NCBI RefSeq assembly: GCF_002298975.1
Contig: NZ_DBMV01000005.1
Span: forward strand, 27,047-91,046
Source: Ralstonia sp. UBA689
GTDB taxonomy: Bacteria > Pseudomonadota > Gammaproteobacteria > Burkholderiales > Burkholderiaceae
Direction of reading: 5' to 3'
Length of the DNA stretch: 64,000 nt
This document shows, one piece after another, positions 17,851-30,525 of the stretch (positions within the stretch are counted from its first letter, which is position 1; each line of letters opens with the position of its first letter). The notes under the pieces were generated by a model. That model was not told the origin of the DNA. It searched no databases and worked only from the letters and a program-made list of their open reading frames with translations. A program made the position numbers and the translations under genes.

Positions 17851-20130
17851 ATGAAATTCCGCTTTCCCGTCATCATCATCGACGAGGATTTCCGCTCCGA
17901 GAACATCTCCGGGTCGGGCATTCGCGCGCTCGCGCAGGCCATTGAAGAAGAGGGCATGGAGGTCACGGGCCTCACCAGCTATGGTGACCTGACCTCGTTC
18001 GCGCAACAGTCCAGCCGTGCGTCCACCTTCATCGTCTCGATCGACGACGACGAATTCATCAACCCGGACAACGAAAAGCCCGAACCGGAAGCCGTCGAGA
18101 ACCTGCGCGCCTTCGTGGCCGAAGTGCGCCGCCGCAATGCCGACATTCCGATCTTCCTGTACGGCGAGACGCGCACCTCGCGTCACCTGCCGAACGACGT
18201 GCTGCGCGAGCTGCACGGCTTCATCCACATGTTCGAGGACACGCCCGAGTTCGTGGCCCGGCACATCATCCGTGAAGCGCGCAACTATCTGGACTCGCTG
18301 CCGCCGCCGTTTTTCAAGGCGCTGATCGACTACGCGCAGGACAGTTCGTATTCGTGGCACTGCCCGGGGCACTCGGGCGGCGTGGCGTTCCTCAAGAGCC
18401 CGGTGGGTCAGGTGTTCCACCAGTTCTTCGGCGAGAACATGCTGCGCGCCGATGTCTGCAACGCCGTGGAAGAGCTCGGCCAATTGCTCGACCACACCGG
18501 CCCCGTGGCCGCGTCCGAGCGTAATGCCGCGCGCATCTTCGGCTCCGACCACATGTTCTTCGTGACCAACGGCACGTCCACGTCGAACAAGATGGTGTGG
18601 CATGCCAACGTGGCACCCGGCGACATCGTGGTGGTGGACCGCAACTGCCATAAGTCGATCCTGCACGCGATCATGATGACGGGCGCGATCCCGGTCTTCC
18701 TGATGCCGACGCGCAACCATTTCGGCATCATCGGTCCGATCCCGAAGAGCGAGTTCGAGCCCGAGACGATTGCCAAGAAGATCGCCGATCACCCGTTCGC
18801 CAGCCAGGCCAAGAACAAGAAGCCGCGCATCCTGACCATCACGCAGGGCACGTACGACGGCGTGCTGTACAACGCCGAGATGATCAAGAGCATGCTGTCG
18901 ACCGAAATCGACACGCTGCACTTTGACGAGGCCTGGCTGCCGCACGCGTCGTTCCACCCGTTCTACGAGGACATGCACGCCATCGGCCACGGCCGTCCGC
19001 GAAGCAAGGACGCGCTGGTGTTTGCCACGCAGAGCACGCACAAGCTGCTGGCCGGTCTGTCGCAGGCGTCGCAGATCCTCGTGCAGGACTCCGAGACGCG
19101 CAAGCTCGATACGTACCGCTTCAACGAGGCGTATCTGATGCACACGTCGACGAGCCCGCAATACTCGATCATTGCGTCGTGCGACGTCGCCGCGGCGATG
19201 ATGGAAGCGCCGGGCGGCACTGCGCTGGTAGAGGAGAGCATTGCCGAAGCGCTGGATTTCCGCCGCGCCATGCGCAAGGTGGAGCAGGAATACGTCGGCA
19301 CGAATGGCGGCAATGGACGCGGCGACGACTGGTGGTTCAAGGTCTGGGGCCCGAACGACCTGTCCGACGAAGGCATCGAAGACCGCGAAGCATGGATGCT
19401 CAAGGCCAACGAGCGCTGGCATGGCTTTGGCAACCTGGCTGAAGACTTCAACCTGCTTGACCCGATCAAGGCCACCATCATCACCCCGGGCCTGGACGTG
19501 GACGGCAAGTTCAGCGATTCGGGTATCCCGGCGGCCATCGTCACGCGCTATCTGGCCGAGCACGGCATCATCGTCGAAAAGACTGGCCTGTACTCGTTCT
19601 TCATCATGTTCACCATCGGCATCACCAAGGGCCGCTGGAACTCGATGGTGACCGAGCTGCAGCAATTCAAGGACGACTATGACAACAACCAGCCACTGTG
19701 GCGTGTGCTGCCGGAGTTCGTGCGCCAGCATCCGCAGTACGAGCGCATCGGCTTGCGTGAGTTGTGCGACAGCATCCACAGCGTCTACCAGGCCAACGAC
19801 GTGGCCCGCGTGACGACCGAGATGTACCTGTCGAACATGGAACCGGCGATGAAGCCGTCCGACGCCTGGGCCAAGATGGCGCACCGCGAAACCGAGCGCG
19901 TCGGCATCGACGATCTGGAAGGCCGCATCACCGCCATCTTGCTGACGCCGTATCCGCCGGGCATTCCGCTGCTGATTCCTGGCGAGCGCTTCAATAAGAC
20001 GATCGTGCAGTACCTGCAGTTTGCGCGTGAGTTCAACAAACTGTTCCCGGGCTTCGAGACCGATATCCACGGGCTGGTCGAAGAGGAGGTCGACGGCAAG
20101 ATGGGGTACTTCGTCGACTGCGTGCGTTAA
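17851..20130 (+). CDS. Orn/Lys/Arg decarboxylase (large, inducible-type)
   Basis: 759 residues. PLP enzyme of fold III/AAT type that removes CO2 from a basic amino acid to make a polyamine precursor and consume protons. It has an N-terminal receiver-like wing domain (about 1-130), a PLP domain with WHCPGHSGGVAF, the Schiff-base lysine in ATQSTHKLLAG (Lys-398), and a C-terminal domain ending KMGYFVDCV. The sequence resembles LdcI/AdiA; substrate among lysine, arginine and ornithine cannot be fixed by eye. AAGGAA precedes the ATG. Confidence 0.95.
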   Translation: MKFRFPVIIIDEDFRSENISGSGIRALAQAIEEEGMEVTGLTSYGDLTSFAQQSSRASTFIVSIDDDEFINPDNEKPEPEAVENLRAFVAEVRRRNADIPIFLYGETRTSRHLPNDVLRELHGFIHMFEDTPEFVARHIIREARNYLDSLPPPFFKALIDYAQDSSYSWHCPGHSGGVAFLKSPVGQVFHQFFGENMLRADVCNAVEELGQLLDHTGPVAASERNAARIFGSDHMFFVTNGTSTSNKMVWHANVAPGDIVVVDRNCHKSILHAIMMTGAIPVFLMPTRNHFGIIGPIPKSEFEPETIAKKIADHPFASQAKNKKPRILTITQGTYDGVLYNAEMIKSMLSTEIDTLHFDEAWLPHASFHPFYEDMHAIGHGRPRSKDALVFATQSTHKLLAGLSQASQILVQDSETRKLDTYRFNEAYLMHTSTSPQYSIIASCDVAAAMMEAPGGTALVEESIAEALDFRRAMRKVEQEYVGTNGGNGRGDDWWFKVWGPNDLSDEGIEDREAWMLKANERWHGFGNLAEDFNLLDPIKATIITPGLDVDGKFSDSGIPAAIVTRYLAEHGIIVEKTGLYSFFIMFTIGITKGRWNSMVTELQQFKDDYDNNQPLWRVLPEFVRQHPQYERIGLRELCDSIHSVYQANDVARVTTEMYLSNMEPAMKPSDAWAKMAHRETERVGIDDLEGRITAILLTPYPPGIPLLIPGERFNKTIVQYLQFAREFNKLFPGFETDIHGLVEEEVDGKMGYFVDCVR

Positions 20131-20150
20131 GTTCGGGTCGTACAAAAGCA

Positions 20151-20184
20151 AAACGCCGCGCAAATCATTGCGCGGCGTTTTTGC
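20151..20184. terminator. Bidirectional terminator between decarboxylase and argH
   Basis: A perfect 13-bp stem AAACGCCGCGCAA/TTGCGCGGCGTTT with loop ATCA. A/T runs on both sides serve both converging genes. Confidence 0.9.
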
Positions 20185-20202
20185 TTGGAGCGTCGCGACG
20201 GC

Positions 20203-21618
20203 TTATTCGGCCAGCGCGGCGCGTGCAAACGCGATGGCCTGCTTCACCTGTTCCGGCGCTGTCCCGCCGATGTGGTTGCGCGAAGCCACCGAGCCTTCCA
20301 GTGTCAGCACCGCGTGCACGTCGTCGCCGATCAGATTGGCCTTGTCGCCCAGGCCGCTGATGTCACGCAATTGCGCGACCGACAGGTCAGCCAAGTCGCA
20401 GCGCAGATCGTCGCAGGCGCGCACCGCGTGGGCCACGGCTTCGTGTGCATCGCGGAAGGGCAGGCCGCGCTTGACCAGGTAGTCGGCCAGGTCGGTGGCG
20501 GTGGCGTAGCCCTGCAGCGCGGCAGCGCGCATGGCGTCGGCCTTGACGGTGATGCCCGGCACCATGTCGGCAAAGATGCGCAGCGTGTCGGCCACGGTAT
20601 CCACCGTGTCGAACAGCGGTTCCTTGTCTTCCTGGTTGTCCTTGTTGTAGGCCAGCGGTTGGCCCTTCATCAGCGTGAGCAGGCCGATCAGGTGGCCGTT
20701 GACGCGGCCGGTCTTGCCGCGCGCCAGTTCAGGCACGTCGGGGTTCTTCTTCTGCGGCATGATCGAGCTGCCGGTGCAGAAGCGGTCGGCAATGTCGATA
20801 AAGCCCACACGCGGGCTCATCCACAGCACCAGTTCTTCAGAGAAGCGCGAGACGTGCGTCATGATGAGCGCGGCTGCGGCGCAGAATTCGATGGCGAAGT
20901 CGCGGTCGGACACGGCATCCAGCGAATTGCGGCATACGCCGTCAAAGCCCAGTTGCTGCGCGACGAATTCGCGATCGATCGGGTAGCTTGTGCCGGCCAG
21001 CGCGGCGGCGCCCAGCGGCAGGCGGTTGACGCGGCGGCGGGCGTCGAGCATGCGCTCGGTATCGCGCGTGAACATTTCCACATAAGCCAGCAGGTGGTGG
21101 CCGAACGTGACGGGCTGCGCGACCTGCAGGTGCGTGAAGCCTGGGACGATGGTGCCGGCATGCAGCTCGGCCAAGTCCAGCAGGGCACCGCGCAAGGCTT
21201 TGAGCAAACCGACGATGTTGTCAATCTCGCTGCGCAGCCACAGGCGGATGTCGGTGGCGACCTGGTCGTTGCGCGAGCGGCCGGTGTGCAGGCGCTTGCC
21301 GGCGTCGCCCGCCAGCGCGGTCAGGCGCGCTTCGATGTTCAGGTGCACGTCTTCCAGATCGAGCTTCCACTCGAACGCGCCGGCTTCGATCTCCTGGCGG
21401 ATCTGCGTCATGCCTTTCTCAATCGCGGCGCGGTCGGCCTCGGCGATGATGCCCTGCTTGGCGAGCATGGCTGCGTGCGCGAGCGAGCCCTGGATGTCGA
21501 ACAGTGCGAGGCGCTTGTCGAAGAACACCGACGCGGTATAGCGCTTGACAAGATCGGACACCGGCTCGTTAAAGCGGGCGGACCACGCTTCGGCCTTCTT
21601 GGCGAGTTGGGAGGTCAT
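20203..21618 (-). CDS. argH: Argininosuccinate lyase
   Basis: 471 residues. Last step of arginine synthesis: argininosuccinate to arginine and fumarate, in the cytoplasm. The fumarase/aspartase superfamily signature [12 protein letters not shown] is present near residue 283, with [13 protein letters not shown] near 111 and [12 protein letters not shown]. Full length; start gives the family-typical [13 protein letters not shown]. Monocistronic, converging on the decarboxylase gene. Confidence 0.98.
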   Translation of the reverse strand: MTSQLAKKAEAWSARFNEPVSDLVKRYTASVFFDKRLALFDIQGSLAHAAMLAKQGIIAEADRAAIEKGMTQIRQEIEAGAFEWKLDLEDVHLNIEARLTALAGDAGKRLHTGRSRNDQVATDIRLWLRSEIDNIVGLLKALRGALLDLAELHAGTIVPGFTHLQVAQPVTFGHHLLAYVEMFTRDTERMLDARRRVNRLPLGAAALAGTSYPIDREFVAQQLGFDGVCRNSLDAVSDRDFAIEFCAAAALIMTHVSRFSEELVLWMSPRVGFIDIADRFCTGSSIMPQKKNPDVPELARGKTGRVNGHLIGLLTLMKGQPLAYNKDNQEDKEPLFDTVDTVADTLRIFADMVPGITVKADAMRAAALQGYATATDLADYLVKRGLPFRDAHEAVAHAVRACDDLRCDLADLSVAQLRDISGLGDKANLIGDDVHAVLTLEGSVASRNHIGGTAPEQVKQAIAFARAALAE

Positions 21619-21724
21619 GGGCGGACAGCTGGAGGAGGGCGGACGGCAGGACGCGCCGGCCGCGAATTCAGGAAACCGCGATTATATCGCCCGGCGGGCC
21701 TTTCAGCCCCCGCGCCAGAGCTGG

Positions 21725-22444
21725 CTAAAGCGTGTTGTCGATCAGCGCGCCCTTGAAGATGACCGGCCCGGTCGGCCCCTCCGGATTGGGTGAGCCGCCA
21801 CGCGGTTCCACGCTGATGGCCAGTGCGGGCACCTGCCGCAACGGCTGCGCTACCGTCAGCCGCACGGCGCGCTGGTGCCCTATCACCCCAAGTGACTGAG
21901 GATGCCCGCCGGGCGGCAGCGCCCAGAGTTGCAAGGCCTGTTCAGTGTTGAGCGGCGTGGCATCCAGCCGCTTGAGCGATAGCGTGCCGGTGCGCGCATC
22001 CCAGGTGACGAGCACGGCCGCCTGGGCCTGCGCGTCCTGCAGCACGGCAACGGCGTTGGCGACAGGCGCCTCGCGCAATTGCTGCGCCAGCCGCAGGTTC
22101 AGCCCGATCGCCACCGCCGCGACCACGGCGGCGATTACGGTGGCGCCGCGCCAGAAGCCGGTGCCTTGCCAAAGCCGTTGCCAAAGGGCTTTCCGCGGCG
22201 GCGCCGGGTCGCGCCAGCCAAGCTGCACTTCCACGCGGCAGAGGATTTCCGGCAACGGGGCCGTGGCCGGCTGCAATGCGGGCAGGTCGGCCAGATAGCG
22301 TTGCCAGCGCTCGACCGTGGCACGCACTGCGTCGTCGTGGCGAATGATCTGCTCGAAGCGGCGGCGTGCACCGGCGCGCAACGTGCCGACCGCGTATTCG
22401 GCAGCCAGCTTGTCGACGAGCTCTGGGTAGCGGCGCGGGTCCAT
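21725..22444 (-). CDS. Anti-sigma factor, RskA-type
   Basis: 239 residues. A cytoplasmic N-terminal part begins MDPRRYPELVDKLAAEYAVGTL, with the short anti-sigma domain pattern. One membrane helix (GATVIAAVVAAVAIGLNL, about residues 120-138) and a periplasmic RskA-like C-terminal domain (ALQLWALPPGGHPQSLGVI...) follow. It should hold the ECF sigma factor inactive until a periplasmic signal arrives. The start overlaps the sigma stop by ATGA, which indicates coupled translation. An upstream in-frame ATG at 22495 lies inside the sigma gene and is less likely. Confidence 0.9.
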   Translation of the reverse strand: MDPRRYPELVDKLAAEYAVGTLRAGARRRFEQIIRHDDAVRATVERWQRYLADLPALQPATAPLPEILCRVEVQLGWRDPAPPRKALWQRLWQGTGFWRGATVIAAVVAAVAIGLNLRLAQQLREAPVANAVAVLQDAQAQAAVLVTWDARTGTLSLKRLDATPLNTEQALQLWALPPGGHPQSLGVIGHQRAVRLTVAQPLRQVPALAISVEPRGGSPNPEGPTGPVIFKGALIDNTL

Positions 22445-23088
22445 CACGGCGCTCCTAAACATTCGCGCAGGCGCTCCAGGCCGCGCCGCATCCACGACTT
22501 GACGGTGCCCAGCGGCAGCGACAACGTCTGCGCCAGCTCGCTGTGCGACAGGTCACGCAGATACGCCTGCGACACCACCTCGCGTTGCTTCGGGTCCAGG
22601 CGCTTGAGGCATTCGGCCAGCGCGCGGGCCTGCTGGCCGGCGAGCGCGAGGTCGGCCGGGCCAGGGGCGTGGTCTGCCAGGACATCGGCGTAGGTGTCAT
22701 CCAGCGGCACGGATTCCTGCACACGTTCGGCACGCTGCCTGCGCAGGCAATCGAGTGCGCGGTTGCGCACGATGGTGGTCATCCACGTCATGGGGGCGGC
22801 CATGTGGGGGCGGTAATCGCCGGCGTGGCGCCAGATGTTGACGAAGCTTTCTTGCAAGACGTCCTCGGCCCAGTCTTTCCTGACCAAGATACGCAGCGCG
22901 AGCCCAAACAGTTTCGGCGCACAGCGCGTGTAGAGCGTGCGCAGGGCGTCGCGCTCGCCCAGGCCGATGCGTTGCAGCAGGGCGGTCAGCTCTTCCGCCT
23001 CGGCGCTCTGGGCACGGCCTGTGGACGCCGGCGGTGTGTCGGCGTCTGGTGCTGCGTGGTCTGGGGCGGTGCGTTGGAAGGTCAGCAC
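22444..23088 (-). CDS. ECF RNA polymerase sigma factor (SigK-like)
   Basis: 214 residues from GTG 23088. Region 2 is at about residues 45-115 (LYTRCAPKLFGLALRIL...AEDVLQESFVNIW). Region 4 is at about 150-205 (LDPKQREVVSQAYLRDLSHSELAQTL...GTVKSWMRRGLERLREC). A longer reading to 23502 would overlap the divergent ferritin-like gene and lacks sigma sequence, so I rejected it. It pairs with the anti-sigma gene downstream and probably drives the divergent promoter at 23173-23201. Confidence 0.92.
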   Translation of the reverse strand: MLTFQRTAPDHAAPDADTPPASTGRAQSAEAEELTALLQRIGLGERDALRTLYTRCAPKLFGLALRILVRKDWAEDVLQESFVNIWRHAGDYRPHMAAPMTWMTTIVRNRALDCLRRQRAERVQESVPLDDTYADVLADHAPGPADLALAGQQARALAECLKRLDPKQREVVSQAYLRDLSHSELAQTLSLPLGTVKSWMRRGLERLRECLGAP

Positions 23089-23172
23089 GGGTGGCTTTGT
23101 GGAGGGGCCTGCCCAAAGTGTAGGAAGAAAGCGGGGCCGTCGGGGCAATTCACGGGGGGCGCGCTGCGGTTT

Positions 23173-23201
23173 GCATCCGTTTGACGATGACCTTCGTATA
23201 A
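23173..23201 (+). promoter_or_regulatory. ECF-type promoter for the ferritin-like gene
   Basis: GCATCC at 23173-23178 and CGTATAA at 23195-23201 are separated by 16 bases. This is the spacing and general look of promoters read by ECF sigma factors. It points toward the ferritin-like gene, about 80 bases before its start, and lies in the gap from the divergent sigma gene. Confidence 0.5.
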
Positions 23202-23281
23202 GCGGGCAGGCGCTGGACAAACGCCGACGGCACGACCCGAGAAGGGCTGTGCCTCCTCCCATGAACGCAAGGAGTGCAACG

Positions 23282-23887
23282 ATGGATACGACCAAAGATG
23301 GTGAGCTGTTCGATGCAGACACCCCGCGCATCGACGCGCGGCGCCGCGTGCTGCTACGCGCGCCGGGGCTGATGGCGCTAGGCTCGCTGGCGGCGGTATC
23401 GCTGGGGCAGTCGATGCCGGCATGGGCACAGACCCAGTCGGGCAGCGTAAAGGATGACATCAACATCCTGAACGTGGCGCTGGGGCTGGAGTACCAGGCC
23501 ATCGCCGCATATCAGGTTGGGGCCGAGAGCGGTCTGCTGCAAAAGCCTGTGCTGGATACGGCTGTCAAGTTCCAGGGGCACCACAAGGCACACGCGCAGG
23601 TGCTGGCGGGTACGGTGTCCAAGATGGGCGGCACGCCGGTGATGGCCAAGAAGACCGCCGAATACAACTTTCCGGTCAGTCAGTTGAAGACGCAGGCCGA
23701 CGTGCTGCGCTTTGCTGCTGGGCTGGAGAAGGGCGCCACCTCGGCTTATGTGGGCGTGATGCCGAATTTCTACACGCGCGATCTGACCAAGGCCGCCGCC
23801 AGCATCATGGGCGATGAAGCCATGCACTGGGCCGTGCTGCTTTCGGTGCTGGGTGAAGACCCGGTGCCGGTGGCATTCGTCGGCTGA
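23282..23887 (+). CDS. Exported ferritin-like domain protein
   Basis: 201 residues. An N-terminal arginine cluster and hydrophobic stretch (RRRVLLRAPGLMALGSLAAVSLG...AWAQ) form a Tat-like or Sec signal. The mature part is a four-helix ferritin-like domain with VALGLEYQAIAAYQ and KFQGHHKAHAQVL, and later DEAMHWAVLL. These give Glu/His residues suited to a di-metal site. AAGGAG precedes ATG 23282; ATG 23261 is upstream in frame. Its function is unknown; divergence from the sigma/anti-sigma pair suggests it is a target gene of that stress system. Confidence 0.85.
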   Translation: MDTTKDGELFDADTPRIDARRRVLLRAPGLMALGSLAAVSLGQSMPAWAQTQSGSVKDDINILNVALGLEYQAIAAYQVGAESGLLQKPVLDTAVKFQGHHKAHAQVLAGTVSKMGGTPVMAKKTAEYNFPVSQLKTQADVLRFAAGLEKGATSAYVGVMPNFYTRDLTKAAASIMGDEAMHWAVLLSVLGEDPVPVAFVG

Positions 23888-23952
23888 GCCGGAAACTTCT
23901 GCAGTGTCCGTCCGGTAGAGGGGCGGACGCTGGCCGCCGCGCCGTCCGCTCG

Positions 23953-24837
23953 TTATGGTGTGGCGGCTTTTTTGTAGGCATCGAAGGCGGCGACGATGCA
24001 ATCCATGAGGGCGCGCACGCGAGCGGTCTTGTGCAGATCGGCGTGCGTGACCAGCCAGACGTCCTGAAACCGGCGGCGGCTGGGCATGACGCGTACCAGT
24101 TGAGGATGCGGATCAGCTCGGCAGCAGACCAGCTCGGTCATGCCGATGCCCGCAGCCACCGCTTCGAAGATCGCCATGGCGGAGCCGGTCTGCAGTACCA
24201 CGCGCCCGCGTGAGATCGGTTCGCCGCACAGCTCTTCCCAGAACCAGGGCGTTTCGTTGCGCGGATATAGCACAAGGTCGTGCCCCGCAAACGCGCTGCC
24301 TTCTTCCGGCATGCCGCGCGCCGCCACGTAAGCGCGGCTGGCGTAGATGCCGGTTTCCAATTGTGCGATGCGCCGCGCGATCAGGTCCGGCGCGTCCGGC
24401 CGTAGCGTGCGCACCGCGACGTCCGCTTCGCGCTTGGTGAGATTGGCGATGCTCTTGGACACCAGGCAGACGATGTCGATGCCTGGGTGTTTCTGCCGCA
24501 GTTGCGCAATGGCCGGCAGCACGAACGCGGCGGCCAGCGTATCGGTGGTCGCCACGCGGATAGTGCCGGCGAGTTGCTCGTCCGTGCCCGCAATGCGGCG
24601 TTCGATCGTGTGTGCGGCCTGCTCCATGGCTTCGGCCGGGCCGAGCAGCGCTTCACCGGCGGTTGTGAGCACCAGCGCCGTCGAAGTCCTCAGGAACAGC
24701 TTGGCTGAAAGTTCCGCCTCCAGCGCGGCGATGCGGCGGCCGACGGTGGCCTGGTCCACGCCCAGCCGCTGTGCCGCGCCGCGCAGCGTGCCTGTGCGCG
24801 CCACGGCCAGAAAGATGCGCGCGTTGTCCCAGTTCAC
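23953..24837 (-). CDS. LysR family transcriptional regulator
   Basis: 294 residues from GTG 24837, which has GGAG six bases upstream and gives the typical start NWDNARIFLAVARTGTLRGAA. An ATG at 24912 would add 25 atypical residues. The winged helix-turn-helix is at about 1-60 (QRLGVDQATVGRRIAALE), with a periplasmic-binding-like effector domain after it. It is divergent from the exporter gene and probably controls it and itself; the inducer is unknown. Confidence 0.92.
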   Translation of the reverse strand: MNWDNARIFLAVARTGTLRGAAQRLGVDQATVGRRIAALEAELSAKLFLRTSTALVLTTAGEALLGPAEAMEQAAHTIERRIAGTDEQLAGTIRVATTDTLAAAFVLPAIAQLRQKHPGIDIVCLVSKSIANLTKREADVAVRTLRPDAPDLIARRIAQLETGIYASRAYVAARGMPEEGSAFAGHDLVLYPRNETPWFWEELCGEPISRGRVVLQTGSAMAIFEAVAAGIGMTELVCCRADPHPQLVRVMPSRRRFQDVWLVTHADLHKTARVRALMDCIVAAFDAYKKAATP

Positions 24838-24938
24838 GTTTGGCTCCGTTGCTGTGTTGTTTGGTGATGCATAAATGCATTGCTCTGCCGCATAAACGCT
24901 GCTTTTTTGCATGCTTTGCCAAGCCTACACTTGGCCAC

Positions 24939-26381
24939 ATGAAATTGCCAAACGATTCCGCCGGGGGTTCCGCCATGCCATCCTGCACCGCCATTCCTGT
25001 CGCGCCGCCTGCTGCCGATCTGAGCCGCTGGCGCCGCAATGCCACGCTGGCCATCCTCACCTCGGGGGTCTTCATGGCAGTGCTCGACACGACGGTCGTC
25101 AACGTGGCACTCATCGCCATGCGTGACAGCCTGCATAGCAGCATTGCCGAACTCGCGTGGATCGTCGATGCCTACACGCTCGCCTTTGCCGCCTTCATCC
25201 TCACGGGCGGCCTGTTGAGTGACCGCATCGGCGCGCGCACGGTGTTTCTGGCCGGCATGGCCGTGTTCATTGCTGCTTCCGCCGCGTGTGGGCTGGCGCC
25301 GTCGGTGGCTGCGCTGATTGCAGCGCGCGTTCTGCAAGGCGTGGGCGCGGCGATGTTCCTGCCGAGTTCACTGTCGCTCGTGCGCGCGACGTTTGAAGAT
25401 CCGCGCGAGCGCGCATGGGCCATCGGCCTGTGGGGCGGCATTGTGGCGACTGCGGCGGCGGTGGGCCCGGCGCTGGGCGGTGTGCTGGTCGACGCATACG
25501 GGTGGCGCAGCGCGTTTCTCATCAACGTGCCGCTGGGCGTGGCCGGCATGCTGGGCACGTGGGTGATCGTGCGCCATGTGCAGCTTTCGCGCGCACGCCC
25601 GTTCGATTGGGCGGGGCAGGTGACCAGCACGGCAATGCTCGCGGCGTTGTGTTTTGCGGCCATCGAGTGGCCGGTGCGCGGTGTGCAGTCGCCGTGGGTG
25701 TGGGGCGCCGCACTGCTGACCGTGGCCGCCGGCATGCTGTTCGTGTGGGCCGAACGTCGGGTGCGCGCGCCGCTGGTGCCCCTGGCGTGGTTCGCGCATC
25801 GGACGCTGGGCGCGGTCAACGGCGTGGGTTTCCTGTTGAATTTCGGCTACTACGGCGCGCTGTTCGTGCTGAGTCTGCACTTGCAGAACGTCGAGCACTT
25901 CAGCGCACGCCAGACCGGCCTCACGCTGCTGCCGATGGCGTTCAGCCTGTCGGCGGGCAACATCTTCGCGGGCAAGCTGATGGCGCGCTTTTCGATGCCC
26001 AGCATGATGCTGAGCGGCCTCGTGATCGGCGGAATGGGTTTGCTGGCAACGTCGGCCGCGCTCACCGCGCATGCGCCGCTGTGGTTGGTCTGCGCGGCGA
26101 CGGTGGCGTACGGTGGCGGTACCGCGCTGGCGATCGCGCCCATGACGTCCACCATCCTCGCTGCGGCGCCGGGCGAACTGGCGGGCACGGCGTCTGGGCT
26201 GCTCAATGCCGCACGTCAGACCGGCAGTCTGCTGGGCGTGGCGGCGGCAGGCGCGGTCGTCACCGTGGTGCCCGACGTGGTACGCGCGCTACCGACGGTG
26301 TTCGGCCTGATGGCGGTGTCCTACACCGGCGCGGTGGCGATGGCGTGGATCAGCCGTCGCCCCGCCGCCGCATTGGCGTGA
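24939..26381 (+). CDS. DHA2-type MFS drug exporter
   Basis: 480 residues (468 from the alternative ATG 24975). Fourteen or so membrane helices. Motifs include LDTTVVNVAL in helix 1, typical of the EmrB/QacA family, GGLLSDRIGARTVF between helices 2 and 3, and GPALGGVLVDAYGWRSAF in helix 5. Proton-driven export of toxic compounds across the inner membrane is the family role; no substrate can be named. It ends 13 bases from the ppc stop codon, converging. Confidence 0.9.
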   Translation: MKLPNDSAGGSAMPSCTAIPVAPPAADLSRWRRNATLAILTSGVFMAVLDTTVVNVALIAMRDSLHSSIAELAWIVDAYTLAFAAFILTGGLLSDRIGARTVFLAGMAVFIAASAACGLAPSVAALIAARVLQGVGAAMFLPSSLSLVRATFEDPRERAWAIGLWGGIVATAAAVGPALGGVLVDAYGWRSAFLINVPLGVAGMLGTWVIVRHVQLSRARPFDWAGQVTSTAMLAALCFAAIEWPVRGVQSPWVWGAALLTVAAGMLFVWAERRVRAPLVPLAWFAHRTLGAVNGVGFLLNFGYYGALFVLSLHLQNVEHFSARQTGLTLLPMAFSLSAGNIFAGKLMARFSMPSMMLSGLVIGGMGLLATSAALTAHAPLWLVCAATVAYGGGTALAIAPMTSTILAAAPGELAGTASGLLNAARQTGSLLGVAAAGAVVTVVPDVVRALPTVFGLMAVSYTGAVAMAWISRRPAAALA

Positions 26382-26394
26382 TCAGCCGCTTGCC

Positions 26395-29385
<2,991 letters not shown>

Positions 29386-29493
29386 GGTGTCTCCTAAGTT
29401 GGATGGTCAAGGTGCCTGAATGGCCCTCTTTTCTGCATCACTTCCACGTGATAGCCGGGCTGTGGTGAAAATGCTGCGTGCTACCATTGCCGC

Positions 29494-30510
29494 ATGTCTT
29501 CTCATGCCCGCCCGACTTCCGTCGAATCCCAGCTTGTAACTGCTCCTGCAGCTCAGGCGCCGACCAAGCTGGTCATTGCCTCGCGCGAAAGCCGGCTTGC
29601 TCTCTGGCAGGCCGAGCACGTGCGTGCTGCATTGCAAAAATACTATCCCGCGTGCGACGTGTCCATCCTTGGCATGACTACGCGCGGCGACCAGATTCTC
29701 GATCGCTCCCTCGCCAAGGTGGGGGGCAAAGGTTTGTTCGTGAAGGAACTGGAAGTCGCGCTGGCCGAGGGGCGCGCCGATCTGGCCGTCCATTCGCTCA
29801 AAGATGTGCCGATGGAGCTGCCTGAAGGCTTCGCGCTGTCGGCCATCCTGGAGCGTGAAGACCCGCGCGACGCCTTCGTCTCCAACCACTACGCCGATCT
29901 GGCCTCGTTGCCGACCGGCGCCGTGGTGGGCACGTCCAGCCTGCGCCGCGAAGCTTCGCTGCGCGCGCGCTTTCCTCATCTGGTCATCCAGCCGCTGCGT
30001 GGCAATCTGGATACGCGCCTGTCCAAGCTGGATCGCGGCGACTACGCAGCCATCATCCTTGCCGCCGCCGGACTCAAGCGCTTGGGGCTGGCCGATCGCA
30101 TCCGCTCAACCATTGCGCCGGAAGAATCACTGCCGGCCGCCGGGCAGGGGGCGCTGGGCATCGAGATCCGCGCGGATCGCGCCGACGTGCAGGCCTGGCT
30201 CGCGCCGCTGCATGACGCGCGCACCGCGCTGGCCGTGACTGCCGAGCGTGCAGTCTCACGTATCCTGGGCGGCTCGTGCCAAGTGCCGCTGGCGTCATTC
30301 GCGCAGTGGTCGGACGCCGGCACACTGCGACTGCGCGCCTTTGTTGCTTCGCAAGACGGCACTCGCAAGCTGGCTGCCGACGGTGAGACCAAGCCCGCCA
30401 CGCTGGCCGAGGCCGATGCGCTTGGCGTGCAGGTCGCCCAGCAGATGCTGAACGGCGGCGCCCGCGACATTCTGGCCATGCTGGGCGCCGACGCCCCGCC
30501 CTCGACCTGA
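29494..30510 (+). CDS. hemC: Hydroxymethylbilane synthase (porphobilinogen deaminase)
   Basis: 338 residues. Joins four porphobilinogen units into hydroxymethylbilane for haem and sirohaem. The dipyrromethane cofactor cysteine is in [12 protein letters not shown]. Also visible are [16 protein letters not shown] near residue 28, TRGDQ, and [11 protein letters not shown]. The first ~25 residues are a variable leader. It is followed after 15 bases by hemDX in an apparent operon. Confidence 0.98.
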   Translation: MSSHARPTSVESQLVTAPAAQAPTKLVIASRESRLALWQAEHVRAALQKYYPACDVSILGMTTRGDQILDRSLAKVGGKGLFVKELEVALAEGRADLAVHSLKDVPMELPEGFALSAILEREDPRDAFVSNHYADLASLPTGAVVGTSSLRREASLRARFPHLVIQPLRGNLDTRLSKLDRGDYAAIILAAAGLKRLGLADRIRSTIAPEESLPAAGQGALGIEIRADRADVQAWLAPLHDARTALAVTAERAVSRILGGSCQVPLASFAQWSDAGTLRLRAFVASQDGTRKLAADGETKPATLAEADALGVQVAQQMLNGGARDILAMLGADAPPST

Positions 30511-30525
30511 CGCCTACGGCTCGCC

